From: Bog-473 sp963753115
GTDB lineage: Bacteria > Actinomycetota > Acidimicrobiia > Acidimicrobiales > RAAP-2
NCBI GenBank assembly: GCA_963753115.1
Contig: CAVWBB010000029.1
Coordinates: forward strand, 165,166 to 229,165
Direction: 5' to 3'
DNA length: 64,000 bases
Within the stretch, counting starts at the first letter, position 1; every line of letters begins with the position of its first letter. Positions 29,918 to 38,866 of the stretch are shown piece after piece. The position numbers and the translations under genes are program-made. Under the pieces are notes generated by a model. That model did not search any database. It worked only from the letters and a program-made list of their open reading frames with translations, and had not been told where the DNA came from.

Positions 29918-31105
29918 TCAGCTGACCCCGCTGAGCACCAGGACACCCACCGCGGCCGTGAGGGCGAGCGGCACAGTGGCGAGACCGAGCAGACTCGCCC
30001 GCCGCACGTCCGGCCGCCCGCCTGCGGCTCTCGCCGCCCGGAGCCACAGGATCCAGGCCAGCGAGCCGGTCACGAACAGGTTCGGGCCCACGTTGAGGCC
30101 GATGAGCAGCGCGAAGGGGTGCGGCGGCTGGCGCGCCGCCAGGAGTGAGGCGGCCGGCAGGTTGTTCACCAGCACGCTGGTCAGCGCGGCGACGGCGGCG
30201 GTGCCCCAGGCATCGAGGTGGGCCAGCAGGGTGGCGGGCCCCGACCATGCTCGCCCCAAGGTGCCCAGCGCGACGGCCAGGCCGAAGAGCGCCACGAGGG
30301 TGGGGACCCCCAGAATGCGGAAGGCCTCGTGGACCGAGCCGACGTCGTCGGCGCCCCCGCTGCCTCCTCTTCGCCACCGGATGAGGACAGCCGCGACGCC
30401 CACCACGGCGACGGGGAGGGCCGGTGCGGGCAGCGTCACGACCAAGACGGTGACGACCCCGACGGCCAGGAGGCCCACGCCGATGACCGGGCGTTCCGGC
30501 TCGGTCACGGGGGCGATGGTCGTGCGCAGGGCGCGGTGGTGCACCGCGCCGACGATCAGGGCGGTGACGCCGGCCGCCGCCAGCGCGGGCAGCGCCATGT
30601 GGGCGAAGAAGGCACCGCCCGAGAGGTGGAGGTGCCCGAGCACGATGAGGTTGGTGAGGTTCGAGCCCGGCAACAACAACGAGCCGGCGTTGGAGAGGAG
30701 CAGGCACGCATAGAGGAGCGGGGCCTCTCCCTCACCTCGGCTGCGGGCGGCGTAGACGAGGACCGGGGTGAGGAACGTGACCGACGTATCGAGGTTCAGC
30801 AGCGTCGTCACCGCGACGACGAGCACGACGGTCCCGGCGTAGAGCAGCAGGCCGTTGGGTGCCAGCCGCGCCAGGGCGTGGCCACCGGCAGCGAACAGCC
30901 GGTCCCCGTCGGCGACGAGGCCGACGAGGAGGAGACCGGCCACGAGGACGAAGGGCGGCCAGTCCTGGGCCGCCGCGGCGCGCGCATGGTCGGGGGCGAG
31001 GAGCACGGCAGCAGCGAGAACGCCGCAGCCGGCTGCGGCCGGCCCCCACCGGAGCCAGCGGGACCGGGAGGCCGTCGGAAGGCCCAGCGTGTCGGTGCGG
31101 GGCAC
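29918..31105 (-). CDS. SLC13/ArsB/NhaD-type permease
   Basis: This 395-residue protein has ten or more hydrophobic segments and the ion-transporter layout of the ArsB/NhaD/SLC13 superfamily: LLNLDTSVTFLTPVLVYAARS in the first half, LLLSNAGSLLLPGSNLTNLIVLG, and SVLVNNLPAASLLAARQPPHPFALLIGLNVGPN in the second, the two SNxxxxxxPxSNxxN-like re-entrant loops. The substrate may be arsenite, Na+/H+ or dicarboxylate. No ars regulator or reductase stands beside it. The start is GTG 31105. Confidence 0.82.
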   Translation of the reverse strand: MPRTDTLGLPTASRSRWLRWGPAAAGCGVLAAAVLLAPDHARAAAAQDWPPFVLVAGLLLVGLVADGDRLFAAGGHALARLAPNGLLLYAGTVVLVVAVTTLLNLDTSVTFLTPVLVYAARSRGEGEAPLLYACLLLSNAGSLLLPGSNLTNLIVLGHLHLSGGAFFAHMALPALAAAGVTALIVGAVHHRALRTTIAPVTEPERPVIGVGLLAVGVVTVLVVTLPAPALPVAVVGVAAVLIRWRRGGSGGADDVGSVHEAFRILGVPTLVALFGLAVALGTLGRAWSGPATLLAHLDAWGTAAVAALTSVLVNNLPAASLLAARQPPHPFALLIGLNVGPNLFVTGSLAWILWLRAARAAGGRPDVRRASLLGLATVPLALTAAVGVLVLSGVS

Positions 31106-31189
31106 GGACGGTGTGTGCCCACGGAACGGATGTGGGAAACGGGGGCTGTTGCGGGACCGGGGGGCGATGACGTGGACTCGCTGGGAGTG

Positions 31190-31975
31190 TTACGCGGTGT
31201 ACGAGGTCATCGACAGCGAGCCGTTGGCGTAGCCGTCCACCAGCACCCGGGGCGAGTTTGTGGAGGACGTGTCCGCCGCAGCGAGACCGGCGAAGTAGAG
31301 GAGGGGGATGAAGTGGTCGGGCGTGGGGACGGCGAGCGCGTAGTCGGGATGCTCGACCAGTCGCAGCACGTCGCCGGGGGATTCCACCACCACGCTGCGG
31401 GCCGCCTCGTCGAACCGTCTCGCCCAGTCGAAGCCTGCGTCGGGGCGTTCCCAGTTCATCAGTCCGAGGTTGTGGACCACGTTCCCGCTGGCCAGGATCA
31501 TCACCCCGTTCCGGCGCAGCGGGGCCAGCCGGGTGGCGAGGTCGACGTGGTACTCCAGTGGTTGCAGGGCGTTGATGGCGAGCTGCACGACCGGGACGTC
31601 GGCATCGGGATACACGTGCGCGAGGACGGACCAGGAGCCGTGGTCGATGCCCCAGCTGTCGTGGTCGAGCCCGACCCACTGCGGTGCAGCGACCTCCGCC
31701 ACCTCGGTGGCGACATCGGGTGCCCCCGGGCAGGGGTACTCGACCGCGAACAACTCGTCGGGGAAACCGAAGAAGTCGTGAATCGTACGCGGCGCCTCCA
31801 TGGCGGTGACCGCGGTGGCGTTGGTGTACCAGTGCGCGGAGATGCACAGGACGGCGCGCGGCCGGGGCACGGCGGTGCCGAGCGCGGCCCAGGCCTCGGT
31901 GTAGCGGTTGTGGGCCAGGGCGTTCATCGGGTTGCCGTGGCCCACGAACACCACCGGTAGCGGTGCATCGCTCAC
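31190..31975 (-). CDS. Extradiol ring-cleavage dioxygenase, YgiD/DODA type
   Basis: This 261-residue protein belongs to the LigB-type class III extradiol dioxygenases (4,5-DOPA dioxygenase family). Probable metal-site histidines are in VVFVGHGNPMNAL and CISAHWYTN, with GNVVHNLGLMNW as the second-half His and TPDHFIPLLYFAGLA close to the C-terminus. The start is GTG 31975, 6 bases after a TAGGGT hexamer (31982-31987, minus strand), leaderless layout. Bacterial members often act on catecholic substrates of unknown identity. It precedes the permease gene by 85 bases on the same strand. Confidence 0.88.
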   Translation of the reverse strand: MSDAPLPVVFVGHGNPMNALAHNRYTEAWAALGTAVPRPRAVLCISAHWYTNATAVTAMEAPRTIHDFFGFPDELFAVEYPCPGAPDVATEVAEVAAPQWVGLDHDSWGIDHGSWSVLAHVYPDADVPVVQLAINALQPLEYHVDLATRLAPLRRNGVMILASGNVVHNLGLMNWERPDAGFDWARRFDEAARSVVVESPGDVLRLVEHPDYALAVPTPDHFIPLLYFAGLAAADTSSTNSPRVLVDGYANGSLSMTSYTA

Positions 31976-32033
31976 GGGGGGACCCTACCGTCCCGGTGGC
32001 GACGCGGCACAGGCCTGCCGCCGTCGGGCAGAC

Positions 32034-33014
32034 TCAGGCAGCCACTGCCTTGACCTCGGTCGTCTCGTCGGCACTCGACAGCGCCTTCCACAGCGCCCAG
32101 TAGCTCTTGTAGGTGATGGCGTCGGTGATGTAGCCGGCTCGTTCCAGCTCGGCATGAAAGGCCGGCAGGTTGCGCCACGGGACACCCATGTCGACGTGGT
32201 GAGCCAGGTGCCAGCCTGTGTTGTAGGGGACGATCCAGAAGCGAGCGAGCCACGACTGGCGCACATTGTGCGTCGTGGCGCGCCGGTCCGAGTTGCGCTC
32301 CATGCCCCCGTGCTCCGCGATGGAGCGCAAGCGGTTGATGACGCGCCACTCCGTCATCCAGGGCAGGAACCACAGGAGCGGGTAGATCCACCAGCGTCCG
32401 GTGGCCGCCCACATGACGGCCCACAGGACGGCCTGCACGCCGAAGATGGAGAGGCCGATGGGGCGGAAGGGCTTGGTGCGAGTGTTCTTGACCAGTGGCA
32501 CGAAGTTCTTCCACCCACTGATGCCGACCGCATCACGGAACAGCCGCCGCCCGAGGGCCCGGCGCGTACAGGGATACGGCGAGTAGAACGCCATATCCGG
32601 TTCGCCCGGACCGAACTCGTCTTTGTGGTGGGCGAAGTGCACCCGGCGGTAGAGCTGGACCGGCGTGAACACCGGGTAGGCGACCACCCATTTCCCGATC
32701 CAGTCGTTCCACCGCTTGTTGGTGAAGAGCAGCTTGTGCGCCGCCTCGTGCATGAGGATGGCGAAGCGGGCGTAGAGCGGGCCCATGAGGACGAACGCGA
32801 TCAGATACCCCCACCACTGATCGACCCACACCGCGGCGCCGATGATCAGGGCCACCCAGAACCACACCGTCGCCACGGAGATGGCGTTGCGGACATTGTC
32901 GATGCGGCGCAGGTCGGCGCGCAGCTCCGGGACGGCCATGCCGTTGGCCAGCAGCCGCTCGCTCGGCAGGACCTCGGGCCGGTCGGCTGCTTCGGGCACG
33001 ATGGTGCTCGCCAT
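32034..33014 (-). CDS. Membrane fatty acid desaturase
   Basis: This 326-residue di-iron membrane desaturase has three histidine boxes: HEAAH (about residues 88-92), HFAHH (about 128-132), and HLAHH (near residue 270), plus membrane spans FWVALIIGAAVWVDQWW and others. It probably introduces a double bond into a lipid acyl chain or carotenoid. A promoter is visible on this strand: TTGCAT (33045-33050), 17 bases, TAATAT (33022-33027), then 7 bases to the ATG, again leaderless. A 7-base inverted repeat overlaps this promoter and the divergent PaaX-like gene is the probable regulator. Confidence 0.92.
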   Translation of the reverse strand: MASTIVPEAADRPEVLPSERLLANGMAVPELRADLRRIDNVRNAISVATVWFWVALIIGAAVWVDQWWGYLIAFVLMGPLYARFAILMHEAAHKLLFTNKRWNDWIGKWVVAYPVFTPVQLYRRVHFAHHKDEFGPGEPDMAFYSPYPCTRRALGRRLFRDAVGISGWKNFVPLVKNTRTKPFRPIGLSIFGVQAVLWAVMWAATGRWWIYPLLWFLPWMTEWRVINRLRSIAEHGGMERNSDRRATTHNVRQSWLARFWIVPYNTGWHLAHHVDMGVPWRNLPAFHAELERAGYITDAITYKSYWALWKALSSADETTEVKAVAA

Positions 33015-33021
33015 GGGGTCT

Positions 33022-33060
33022 ATATTACGTCGATTCGTCAAGTGATGCAACAGCGTAATA
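33022..33060. promoter_or_regulatory. Desaturase promoter and inverted repeat between desaturase and PaaX-like gene
   Basis: The minus-strand promoter TTGCAT-N17-TAATAT occupies 33050 to 33022. A 7-base inverted repeat TATTACG (33023-33029) and CGTAATA (33054-33060), spaced 24 bases, brackets it. A regulator bound to both arms would cover the -10 element and the upstream edge of the -35 element. Both genes of the divergent pair could be controlled. Confidence 0.6.
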
Positions 33061-33828
33061 CGGCCGGTCGGCCCGGGTCCGACGAACCGGCGGTGCCGCT
33101 GACGGCCCGATCCGTCCTGGCCAGCGCGCTCCTCGGCATGGATCCGCCCGAGCTGCCCGTGGCCCAGCTCGTGCGCCTGACCGACCTGTTCGGCATCAGC
33201 GAGAACCGGGCCCGGGTGGCGCTGAGCCGCATGGTGGCCAGCGGTGAGGCGACGTCGGACGGGTCCGGTCGGTACCGCCTGGCGGGCCATCTCGCGGCGC
33301 GCCAGTCCCGGCAGTCGGCGAGCCGAGCCGGTGCCACCACCCCCTACGACGGGGACTGGTGGCTGGTCGTGGTCACCACGACGGGGAGCGCTGCCGACGT
33401 CCGGGGCAACAGGCGCCGGGCCCTGGGCTTCAGCCGGTTGGCCGAGCTGCGCGAGGGGGTGTGGATGCGTCCAGCCAACCTGCCCTTGCCGTTGCCCGAG
33501 CCGCTCGATGGCGACGTCGAGCTCATGACGGCGCGGCCAGGGGATGCGCCGGGATTGGCCAATCGGTTGTGGGACCTGTCGGCGTGGTCGGCTCGGGCAC
33601 GCCTGTTGTCGGAGCGCCTCCATGCACTCGCCCCCGACGGCCCCGAGGCGTTGGCGCCTGGCTTCGAGCTCTCGGCCGCGGTGCTCCGGCACCTGCAGGC
33701 CGATCCGTTGCTGCCACCGGCGTTGTTGCCGGCGGACTGGCCCGGCGCGCCGCTGCGCGCCGCGCTACGACGTCTGGGACGCCCGCTACCGGGCGACGCT
33801 GCAGGAGTGGAGCCGGACCAGCGCGTGA
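33045..33828 (+). CDS. PaaX-like transcriptional regulator (C-terminal frameshift)
   Basis: This regulator has a PaaX-type N-terminal winged helix (LVRLTDLFGISENRARVALSRMVASGEAT) and a middle domain with PYDGDWWLVVVTTTG and LGFSRLAELREGVWMRPANL. The continuous frame ends at 33836 with an atypical tail. In the next frame a proper PaaX ending, RYDVWDARYRATLQEWSR, runs to a stop at 33828. Removing one base at about 33762-33768, a GC-rich stretch, joins them. The start ATG 33045 is uncertain and overlaps the inverted repeat. It probably controls the divergent desaturase, and perhaps itself. Confidence 0.75.
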
Positions 33829-33846
33829 GTGCATAGCGTGATCGGG

Positions 33847-34191
33847 ATGGACGTCGAGGTCGCTTTCACCGGGGTGCCGGTGTCGAACCTGGACAGTGGC
33901 CGGGACTTCTTCGAGCGCCTGTTCGGCCGGCCCGCCGATGTCGAGGTCGCGGTGGACGAGGTGATGTGGCGGCTGGCCGACTCGGCCTGGCTCTACGTGG
34001 TGGTCGACCAGGCCAGGGCGGGGCACGGTCTGGTGGCCCTGTCCGTCGCCGATCTCGATGCGACGTTGGCCGAGGTGCGCCAGCGGGACATCAGCCCCTC
34101 GCGGATGGAGGCCGTGGGGGGCGGGCGGAAGGCCACCGTGTTCGACCAGGACGGGAACACGGTGGCGCTCATCTCCGTGCCTTCTTCGTAG
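33847..34191 (+). CDS. VOC family (glyoxalase/bleomycin resistance fold) protein
   Basis: This 114-residue single-domain vicinal oxygen chelate protein begins MDVEVAFTGVPVSNLDSGRDFFERLFG and ends TVFDQDGNTVALIS, both typical glyoxalase-fold landmarks. Expected metal ligands are partly missing: the first His is replaced by the Thr/Gly region, and ALSVADLDATLAEV holds no ligand. It may be a binding protein rather than an enzyme. ATG 33847 follows TAGCGT (33834-33839) by 7 bases, leaderless layout. It converges on the ABC exporter operon. Confidence 0.85.
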   Translation: MDVEVAFTGVPVSNLDSGRDFFERLFGRPADVEVAVDEVMWRLADSAWLYVVVDQARAGHGLVALSVADLDATLAEVRQRDISPSRMEAVGGGRKATVFDQDGNTVALISVPSS

Positions 34192-34228
34192 CGATCACGA
34201 AGCGATCACGGAGCGGCGCGAGCGGCGG

Positions 34229-36181
34229 CTATGCCGCGTGCGACTGGTTGATCCAGGTGTCGTACATCTCTGCGTAGTGGCCGCCCAGGGCCACGAGCTC
34301 GTCGTGCGAGCCCACTTCGAGCAGGTTGCCGTCCCCGACCACCACAATGCGGTCGGCGCGCATCGCGGTGGAGAGACGGTGCGCAATGAGCACGGCGGTG
34401 CGGCCCTCGAGGAGCACGTCGAGGGCCGCCTCCACCATGGTCTCGGACTGGAGGTCGAGGTTGGAGGTGGCTTCGTCGAGCACCAGCACGCGGGGTTCGG
34501 CCATGAAGGCGCGACCGAGGGCGATGAGCTGGCGCTCTCCCGAGGACAGCGACTGCCCGCGCTCGTGGACCGGGGTGTCGAGGCCGTAGGGGAGCCGGTG
34601 CACCAGCTCGCCGAGCCCGACCTGGTGGACGGCGTTCCATACCTCGTCGTCGGGGGCGCCGGGCCGGGCGAACGCGATGTTGTCCCGGATCGTCCCGGCG
34701 AACAGGAAGGGCTCTTGGGGGACCACACCCAGCTGCGAGCGCAACGAGGAAAGGGTCACGCCCTTGAGGTCGTACCCGTCGATGAGCACCCGGCCCGCCG
34801 TCGGGTCGTAGAAGCGGGTGACGAGCTTGGCCATGGTGGACTTGCCGGCCCCGGTGGCGCCGACGAAGGCCACCGTCTCCCCGGGCGTGATGGTGAGATC
34901 GACGTCGTGCAGCACGGGGACGGCGGGGTCGTAGCCGAACGACACGTGGTCGAAGCGGATCTCGCCCCGGATCGGCGGGAGTTCGAGGGCGTCGGGCGCC
35001 TCGAGGACCGAGGGCTCGGTCTCGAGCAGACCCCGGAGCTTGGTCACCGACGCCCGGCCCTGCTGGAACGTGTTGTACTGCTGCACCAGCAGCTGAATCG
35101 GCGAGAAGAACCGGTTGACGTAGAGGAAGAAGGCCGTCAACTGGCCGAGGTTGATCTCCTGCGGGTGGTGCAGGTACATGGCGCCGCCGATGCCCAGGAT
35201 CAGCAGCTGCCCGAACACGCTGATGACCTGTGAGCCGGGACCATACATGCCGTTGATGCGTCCGGTGTAGTTGTTGGCGTCGCGGTACGAGCCCACGATG
35301 TCGCGGTGGGTCTCCACGTTGTAGCGCTGGCGGTTGTGCGCGCTCACGATGCGCACGCCCTGCAGGCTCTCGGAGAGGTCGGCCAGCACCAGCGCGATGC
35401 CGTCGCGCACCTTGTCGTAGCCGCGCTCGGAAGCCCGCTTGAACCAGATCGACATGATCACCAGTGGCGGCAGGACGGCGAAGACCGTGATGGCGGCCAG
35501 CGTGGCGTTGGTGGCGAAGAGGAAGACCGTGATGACGACCATGGTCAGCCCCTGAATGGCGAACTGGGCCAGACCATCCTGGAGCAGCTGCTGCAGGTTC
35601 TCGATGTCGCTCGTCATGCGGCTCATGACGACGCCGGCCTTCTCCTCGGTGAAGAAGTCGAGGGAGAGGCGCTGCAGGTGCTTGAACACCTTGATGCGGA
35701 GGTCGTTCATCACCCACGACGCCAGCCGCCCGGTCACCCGGGCCTGGCCCCACTGGGCACCGGCCGAGACGGCGATGGAGATCAGGTAGAGCACCGCCAT
35801 GAGCACGACGATGCCGAAGTCGTAATGGGCGGTCGGGTCCTGCTTTGATGGGCCGGTCAACCCATGGTTGATGGCGTAGGAGACGAAGCTCGGGCCCAGC
35901 TGGGTGAACAGGGCGATGATGCCGACCAGCGCGGCGGCGGCGGCGCACATGCCGGGGTACTCCATGAGGAGCGTGGTCAGCGAGAGCTTCTTGGACTCGT
36001 GCTGCGATGGCAGCTGGGTGAAGACGGCGTCGGACTCGCCCCGCTCCGGCTCCTCCTTCAACAGGAGGTCGACACCCTCCTGCAGTTCGTGTGGGATGCC
36101 GCCGAAGGGCAGGCCCGGCTGGGCCGCTCCGGGCGGCCCGCCGCCGCCCATGGGCGGCCCGCCACCTCCGCCGAACATCAC
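34229..36181 (-). CDS. ABC exporter half-transporter, consensus ATPase (second subunit)
   Basis: This 650-residue fusion of a membrane domain and an ATPase has six predicted spans after a Gly/Pro-rich N-terminus (GGGGGPPMGGGGPPG). The ATPase domain has Walker A VGATGAGKST (about residue 440), Q-loop, signature LSSGERQ and Walker B LVLDEATSNLD (about 564) with the catalytic Glu present. The signature is degraded. It overlaps the first subunit by four bases (ATGA), so the two form a heterodimer. Export of lipid, peptide or drug is expected from the family; MarR control suggests a toxic ligand. Confidence 0.92.
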   Translation of the reverse strand: MMFGGGGGPPMGGGGPPGAAQPGLPFGGIPHELQEGVDLLLKEEPERGESDAVFTQLPSQHESKKLSLTTLLMEYPGMCAAAAALVGIIALFTQLGPSFVSYAINHGLTGPSKQDPTAHYDFGIVVLMAVLYLISIAVSAGAQWGQARVTGRLASWVMNDLRIKVFKHLQRLSLDFFTEEKAGVVMSRMTSDIENLQQLLQDGLAQFAIQGLTMVVITVFLFATNATLAAITVFAVLPPLVIMSIWFKRASERGYDKVRDGIALVLADLSESLQGVRIVSAHNRQRYNVETHRDIVGSYRDANNYTGRINGMYGPGSQVISVFGQLLILGIGGAMYLHHPQEINLGQLTAFFLYVNRFFSPIQLLVQQYNTFQQGRASVTKLRGLLETEPSVLEAPDALELPPIRGEIRFDHVSFGYDPAVPVLHDVDLTITPGETVAFVGATGAGKSTMAKLVTRFYDPTAGRVLIDGYDLKGVTLSSLRSQLGVVPQEPFLFAGTIRDNIAFARPGAPDDEVWNAVHQVGLGELVHRLPYGLDTPVHERGQSLSSGERQLIALGRAFMAEPRVLVLDEATSNLDLQSETMVEAALDVLLEGRTAVLIAHRLSTAMRADRIVVVGDGNLLEVGSHDELVALGGHYAEMYDTWINQSHAA

Positions 36182-38217
36182 AGCGCACCACCCTCGGGCT
36201 CCAGGACCATGTCGTCCAGGCCGAGGTCCACGCTGCCCGCTGCCGCTTCCTCCGCGGCGTCTTCGTCGCTGGCCGCCTGGGCGAGCACCTCGGAGTAGAG
36301 CGGCGTCGACGCCAGGAGCTCGGCGTGTGTGCCGTCGGCCACGATGCGCCCTCCGTCGAGCAGCACCACCCGGTCGGCCAGGCTGATGGTGGAGAGGCGG
36401 TGGGCGATGATCAGTGTCGTGCGCCCCTCCATGAGGACCCGCAGGGACGAGTGGATGCGCTGCTCGACCTTGACGTCGATGGCGCTGGTGGCGTCGTCGA
36501 GGATGAGGATGGGTGGGTTCACCAGCAGGGCGCGGGCGATGGCGATGCGCTGGCGCTGCCCGCCCGACAGCGTGTAGCCGCGCTCGCCGACCACGGTCCG
36601 GTAGCCCTCGGCCAGCCGGTTGATGAACCCTGATGCGCCGGCGGCCTCCGCTGCGGCGACCACCTCTTCCATGGTGGCGTCGGGCCTGCCGTAGGCGATG
36701 TTGTCCCGGATGGAGACGGAGAAGAGGAATGGTTCGTCGAGAACGACGCCGATGTTCCCCCGCAGGCTGGTGAGCGTGAGGTCGCGCACGTCGTGGCCGT
36801 CGACGCGGACCGTGCCGCCGGTGGCGTCGTAGAAGCGCGCCAGGACGCGGGCGACGCTCGACTTCCCGCTCCCGGTGCGGCCCACGAGGGCGACGGTCTC
36901 GCCCGGGTGGAGGTGCAGGTTCAGATTGCGCAGAATGTCGCGGCGCCCGTCGTTCTCGTCGTCCGGCTTCGACAGCAGGCTGTCGGCGGCGTAGGCGAAG
37001 GTGACGTCGTCGAACTCGACGTCACCTTCGCAGTTGACGAGGTCGATGGCGTCGGGGCGGTCGACGATGGTGGGTCGCTCGTCGAGGATCTCGTAAATCC
37101 GCTCGGCCGAGGCCGAGGCGCGCTGGCCCATCATGATGAGCATCCCCAGCATCATGAACGGGGCCTGCATCATGATCAGGTACAGGTTGAACGAGACGAT
37201 GGAGGCCACCGGCAGGTGCTCGTGGATGACCATCCACCCGCCCACGAGGAGGACGAGGACCAATCCGACCTGGGAGAGGTTCTGCACCAGGGGTGCGAAG
37301 CGGGCGCGCAGGTCGGCGTCCTTGATGTAGCCCCACTGCACGCGGTCGGCCGCCGTGGCCAACTGGCGCAGCTGCTGCTGCTCGGCGGCGAAGCTGCGCA
37401 CGACACGCACGCCGTTCACGTTCTCGTCCACCACGGTGGCCACCTCGGCCAGGCGGGCCTGGATGATCCACGAGACCGGGAAGAGCGACTTCCGCATCTT
37501 CACGCCGACGATGTAGATGAACGGCATCGCCACCATGGCCACGAAGGCGAGCGGCACGCTGATGGAGAGCATGAAGCAGAAGGCGACCAAGGCGATGGAG
37601 CACTGCACCAGGATCATCGGGGCGAAGGTGAGGTACATCTGCACCGAGCGAATGTCCGAGTTCGCCCGCGAGATCAGCTGGCCCGACTGCACCCGGTCGT
37701 AGAAGGGGAACGACATCCGCGTGAAGTGCTCGTAGAGGATGTTGCGCAGGTCGAACTCGATCGCGTATGCGACCTTGAAGAGGTTGGTGCGCGAGATGTA
37801 GCCGAACAGCCCGGTGAACACCGCCAGGACCGCGATGATCTCCACGTAGGTGTGGAGCGGGTGCGTCCGCAGGATCAGGGCGTTGGTGATGCCGTTCTGG
37901 AGGATCAGGGGGATCCACACCTGGATGATCAGGCCGAGGAAGGAGAAGAGCAGTGCGCTGAAGAACTGCACCTTGTGCGCCATCACGATCGGCGCGGCAC
38001 GCTTGATCCACGTCTTGGAGCGGTCCGGATCGACCGTGGCCTTCGGCGCCTCGTAACTGCTCGTGACCCCCATCGGGACGTAGGCCGCCAAGGGCAGGCG
38101 ACGCGCTCCGCCCTGGGTGTCCGAGTCCAGGGTGTCCGCCGGTTCGTGCGGGCCGGCGCCGTTGCCGGCGGCCTGCCCGTCGGGCATGCCCTCGAGCCTG
38201 TCCTCGGTCTTGCTCAT
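36178..38217 (-). CDS. ABC exporter half-transporter, degenerate ATPase site (first subunit)
   Basis: This 679-residue half-transporter has six predicted spans and an ATPase domain with Walker A VGRTGSGKSS (about residue 445), an intact signature LSGGQRQRIAIARALL and Walker B ILDDATSAID (about 570), in which the catalytic Glu is Asp. Because the signature is intact here and changed in the partner, one composite site of the dimer is degenerate and one consensus, as in TM287/288-type and mycobacterial Rv1272c/Rv1273c-like exporters. The ATG overlaps the MarR stop (ATGA), so the order is MarR, first subunit, second subunit. Confidence 0.92.
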   Translation of the reverse strand: MSKTEDRLEGMPDGQAAGNGAGPHEPADTLDSDTQGGARRLPLAAYVPMGVTSSYEAPKATVDPDRSKTWIKRAAPIVMAHKVQFFSALLFSFLGLIIQVWIPLILQNGITNALILRTHPLHTYVEIIAVLAVFTGLFGYISRTNLFKVAYAIEFDLRNILYEHFTRMSFPFYDRVQSGQLISRANSDIRSVQMYLTFAPMILVQCSIALVAFCFMLSISVPLAFVAMVAMPFIYIVGVKMRKSLFPVSWIIQARLAEVATVVDENVNGVRVVRSFAAEQQQLRQLATAADRVQWGYIKDADLRARFAPLVQNLSQVGLVLVLLVGGWMVIHEHLPVASIVSFNLYLIMMQAPFMMLGMLIMMGQRASASAERIYEILDERPTIVDRPDAIDLVNCEGDVEFDDVTFAYAADSLLSKPDDENDGRRDILRNLNLHLHPGETVALVGRTGSGKSSVARVLARFYDATGGTVRVDGHDVRDLTLTSLRGNIGVVLDEPFLFSVSIRDNIAYGRPDATMEEVVAAAEAAGASGFINRLAEGYRTVVGERGYTLSGGQRQRIAIARALLVNPPILILDDATSAIDVKVEQRIHSSLRVLMEGRTTLIIAHRLSTISLADRVVLLDGGRIVADGTHAELLASTPLYSEVLAQAASDEDAAEEAAAGSVDLGLDDMVLEPEGGAL

Positions 38218-38789
38218 GGCTGCGTCCCCCGTGCCGCCGGGCCCGCCGGGGTCGTCTCGGTGTCGGCCTGACGCGGACCCTGGCGAGACTCCACCATCGC
38301 CCTGGCCCAGAGCTCGAGCGAGCGCAGGGCCATGGCCTCGTCCTTGTCGGGGAGGTGGCCGGCGATGGCCATCAGGTACTCGTCAACGGCTGCGTCGGCC
38401 CGGGCCAGGGTCCTGGTCCCCTCTGCGGTCAGCCGCAACTCGACCCGCCGGCGGTCCGCGTCTTCCTGTCGGCGGTCGACGAAGCCGCGGGCCACCAGGC
38501 CGTCGATGAGGGCAGTGATGGAGGGCCGTCGCACGGCCAGCCGGTCCGCCAGACCCGACGCGGCTGCGGTCCCTTCGGCGAGGATTCCCAACACCCGGTA
38601 CTGGGGCAAGGTCAGCTCTACCTGGGCCAATGCGACCTCGACCCGCTTGGAGAGCCAGGCCGCGACTCTCCCGTAGGTGCCGAGGACTGGGGGTGGGGCG
38701 GCCGTCTTGGACCCGGCGCCGGCGCCCGTCTTGCCGCGTGGAGCCGCGTCAGCAGAAGGAGGAGAACTCACAGACACTTCGACCATCAT
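38214..38789 (-). CDS. MarR family transcriptional regulator of the ABC exporter operon
   Basis: This protein of about 191 residues has a winged helix of the MarR type: LTLPQYRVLGILAEGTAAASGLADRL, then VRRPSITALIDGLVARGFVDRR and the wing EDADRRRVELRLTAEG. A Gly/Ala/Pro-rich head precedes it. The first of two adjacent ATG codons (38789, 38786) lies directly after an inverted repeat that probably is its own operator. Its stop overlaps the start of the ABC subunit gene, so self-repression also controls the exporter. Confidence 0.9.
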   Translation of the reverse strand: MMVEVSVSSPPSADAAPRGKTGAGAGSKTAAPPPVLGTYGRVAAWLSKRVEVALAQVELTLPQYRVLGILAEGTAAASGLADRLAVRRPSITALIDGLVARGFVDRRQEDADRRRVELRLTAEGTRTLARADAAVDEYLMAIAGHLPDKDEAMALRSLELWARAMVESRQGPRQADTETTPAGPAARGTQP

Positions 38790-38791
38790 AC

Positions 38792-38808
38792 AGTTAGAGA
38801 ACCTAACT
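38792..38808. promoter_or_regulatory. MarR-type operator in front of the ABC exporter operon
   Basis: AGTTAG (38792-38797) and CTAACT (38803-38808) form an inverted repeat with a 5-base spacer. The same half-sites occur, with a 6-base spacer, at 61857-61878 upstream of the amidohydrolase gene. The repeat touches the MarR start codon, so a leaderless start and direct repressor overlap are likely. Confidence 0.7.
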
Positions 38809-38866
38809 ACGTGCAGCGGAAACCGTTGAGGGCCCGCCGGGAGCCCCTTGGGATCGATTGGGATCG

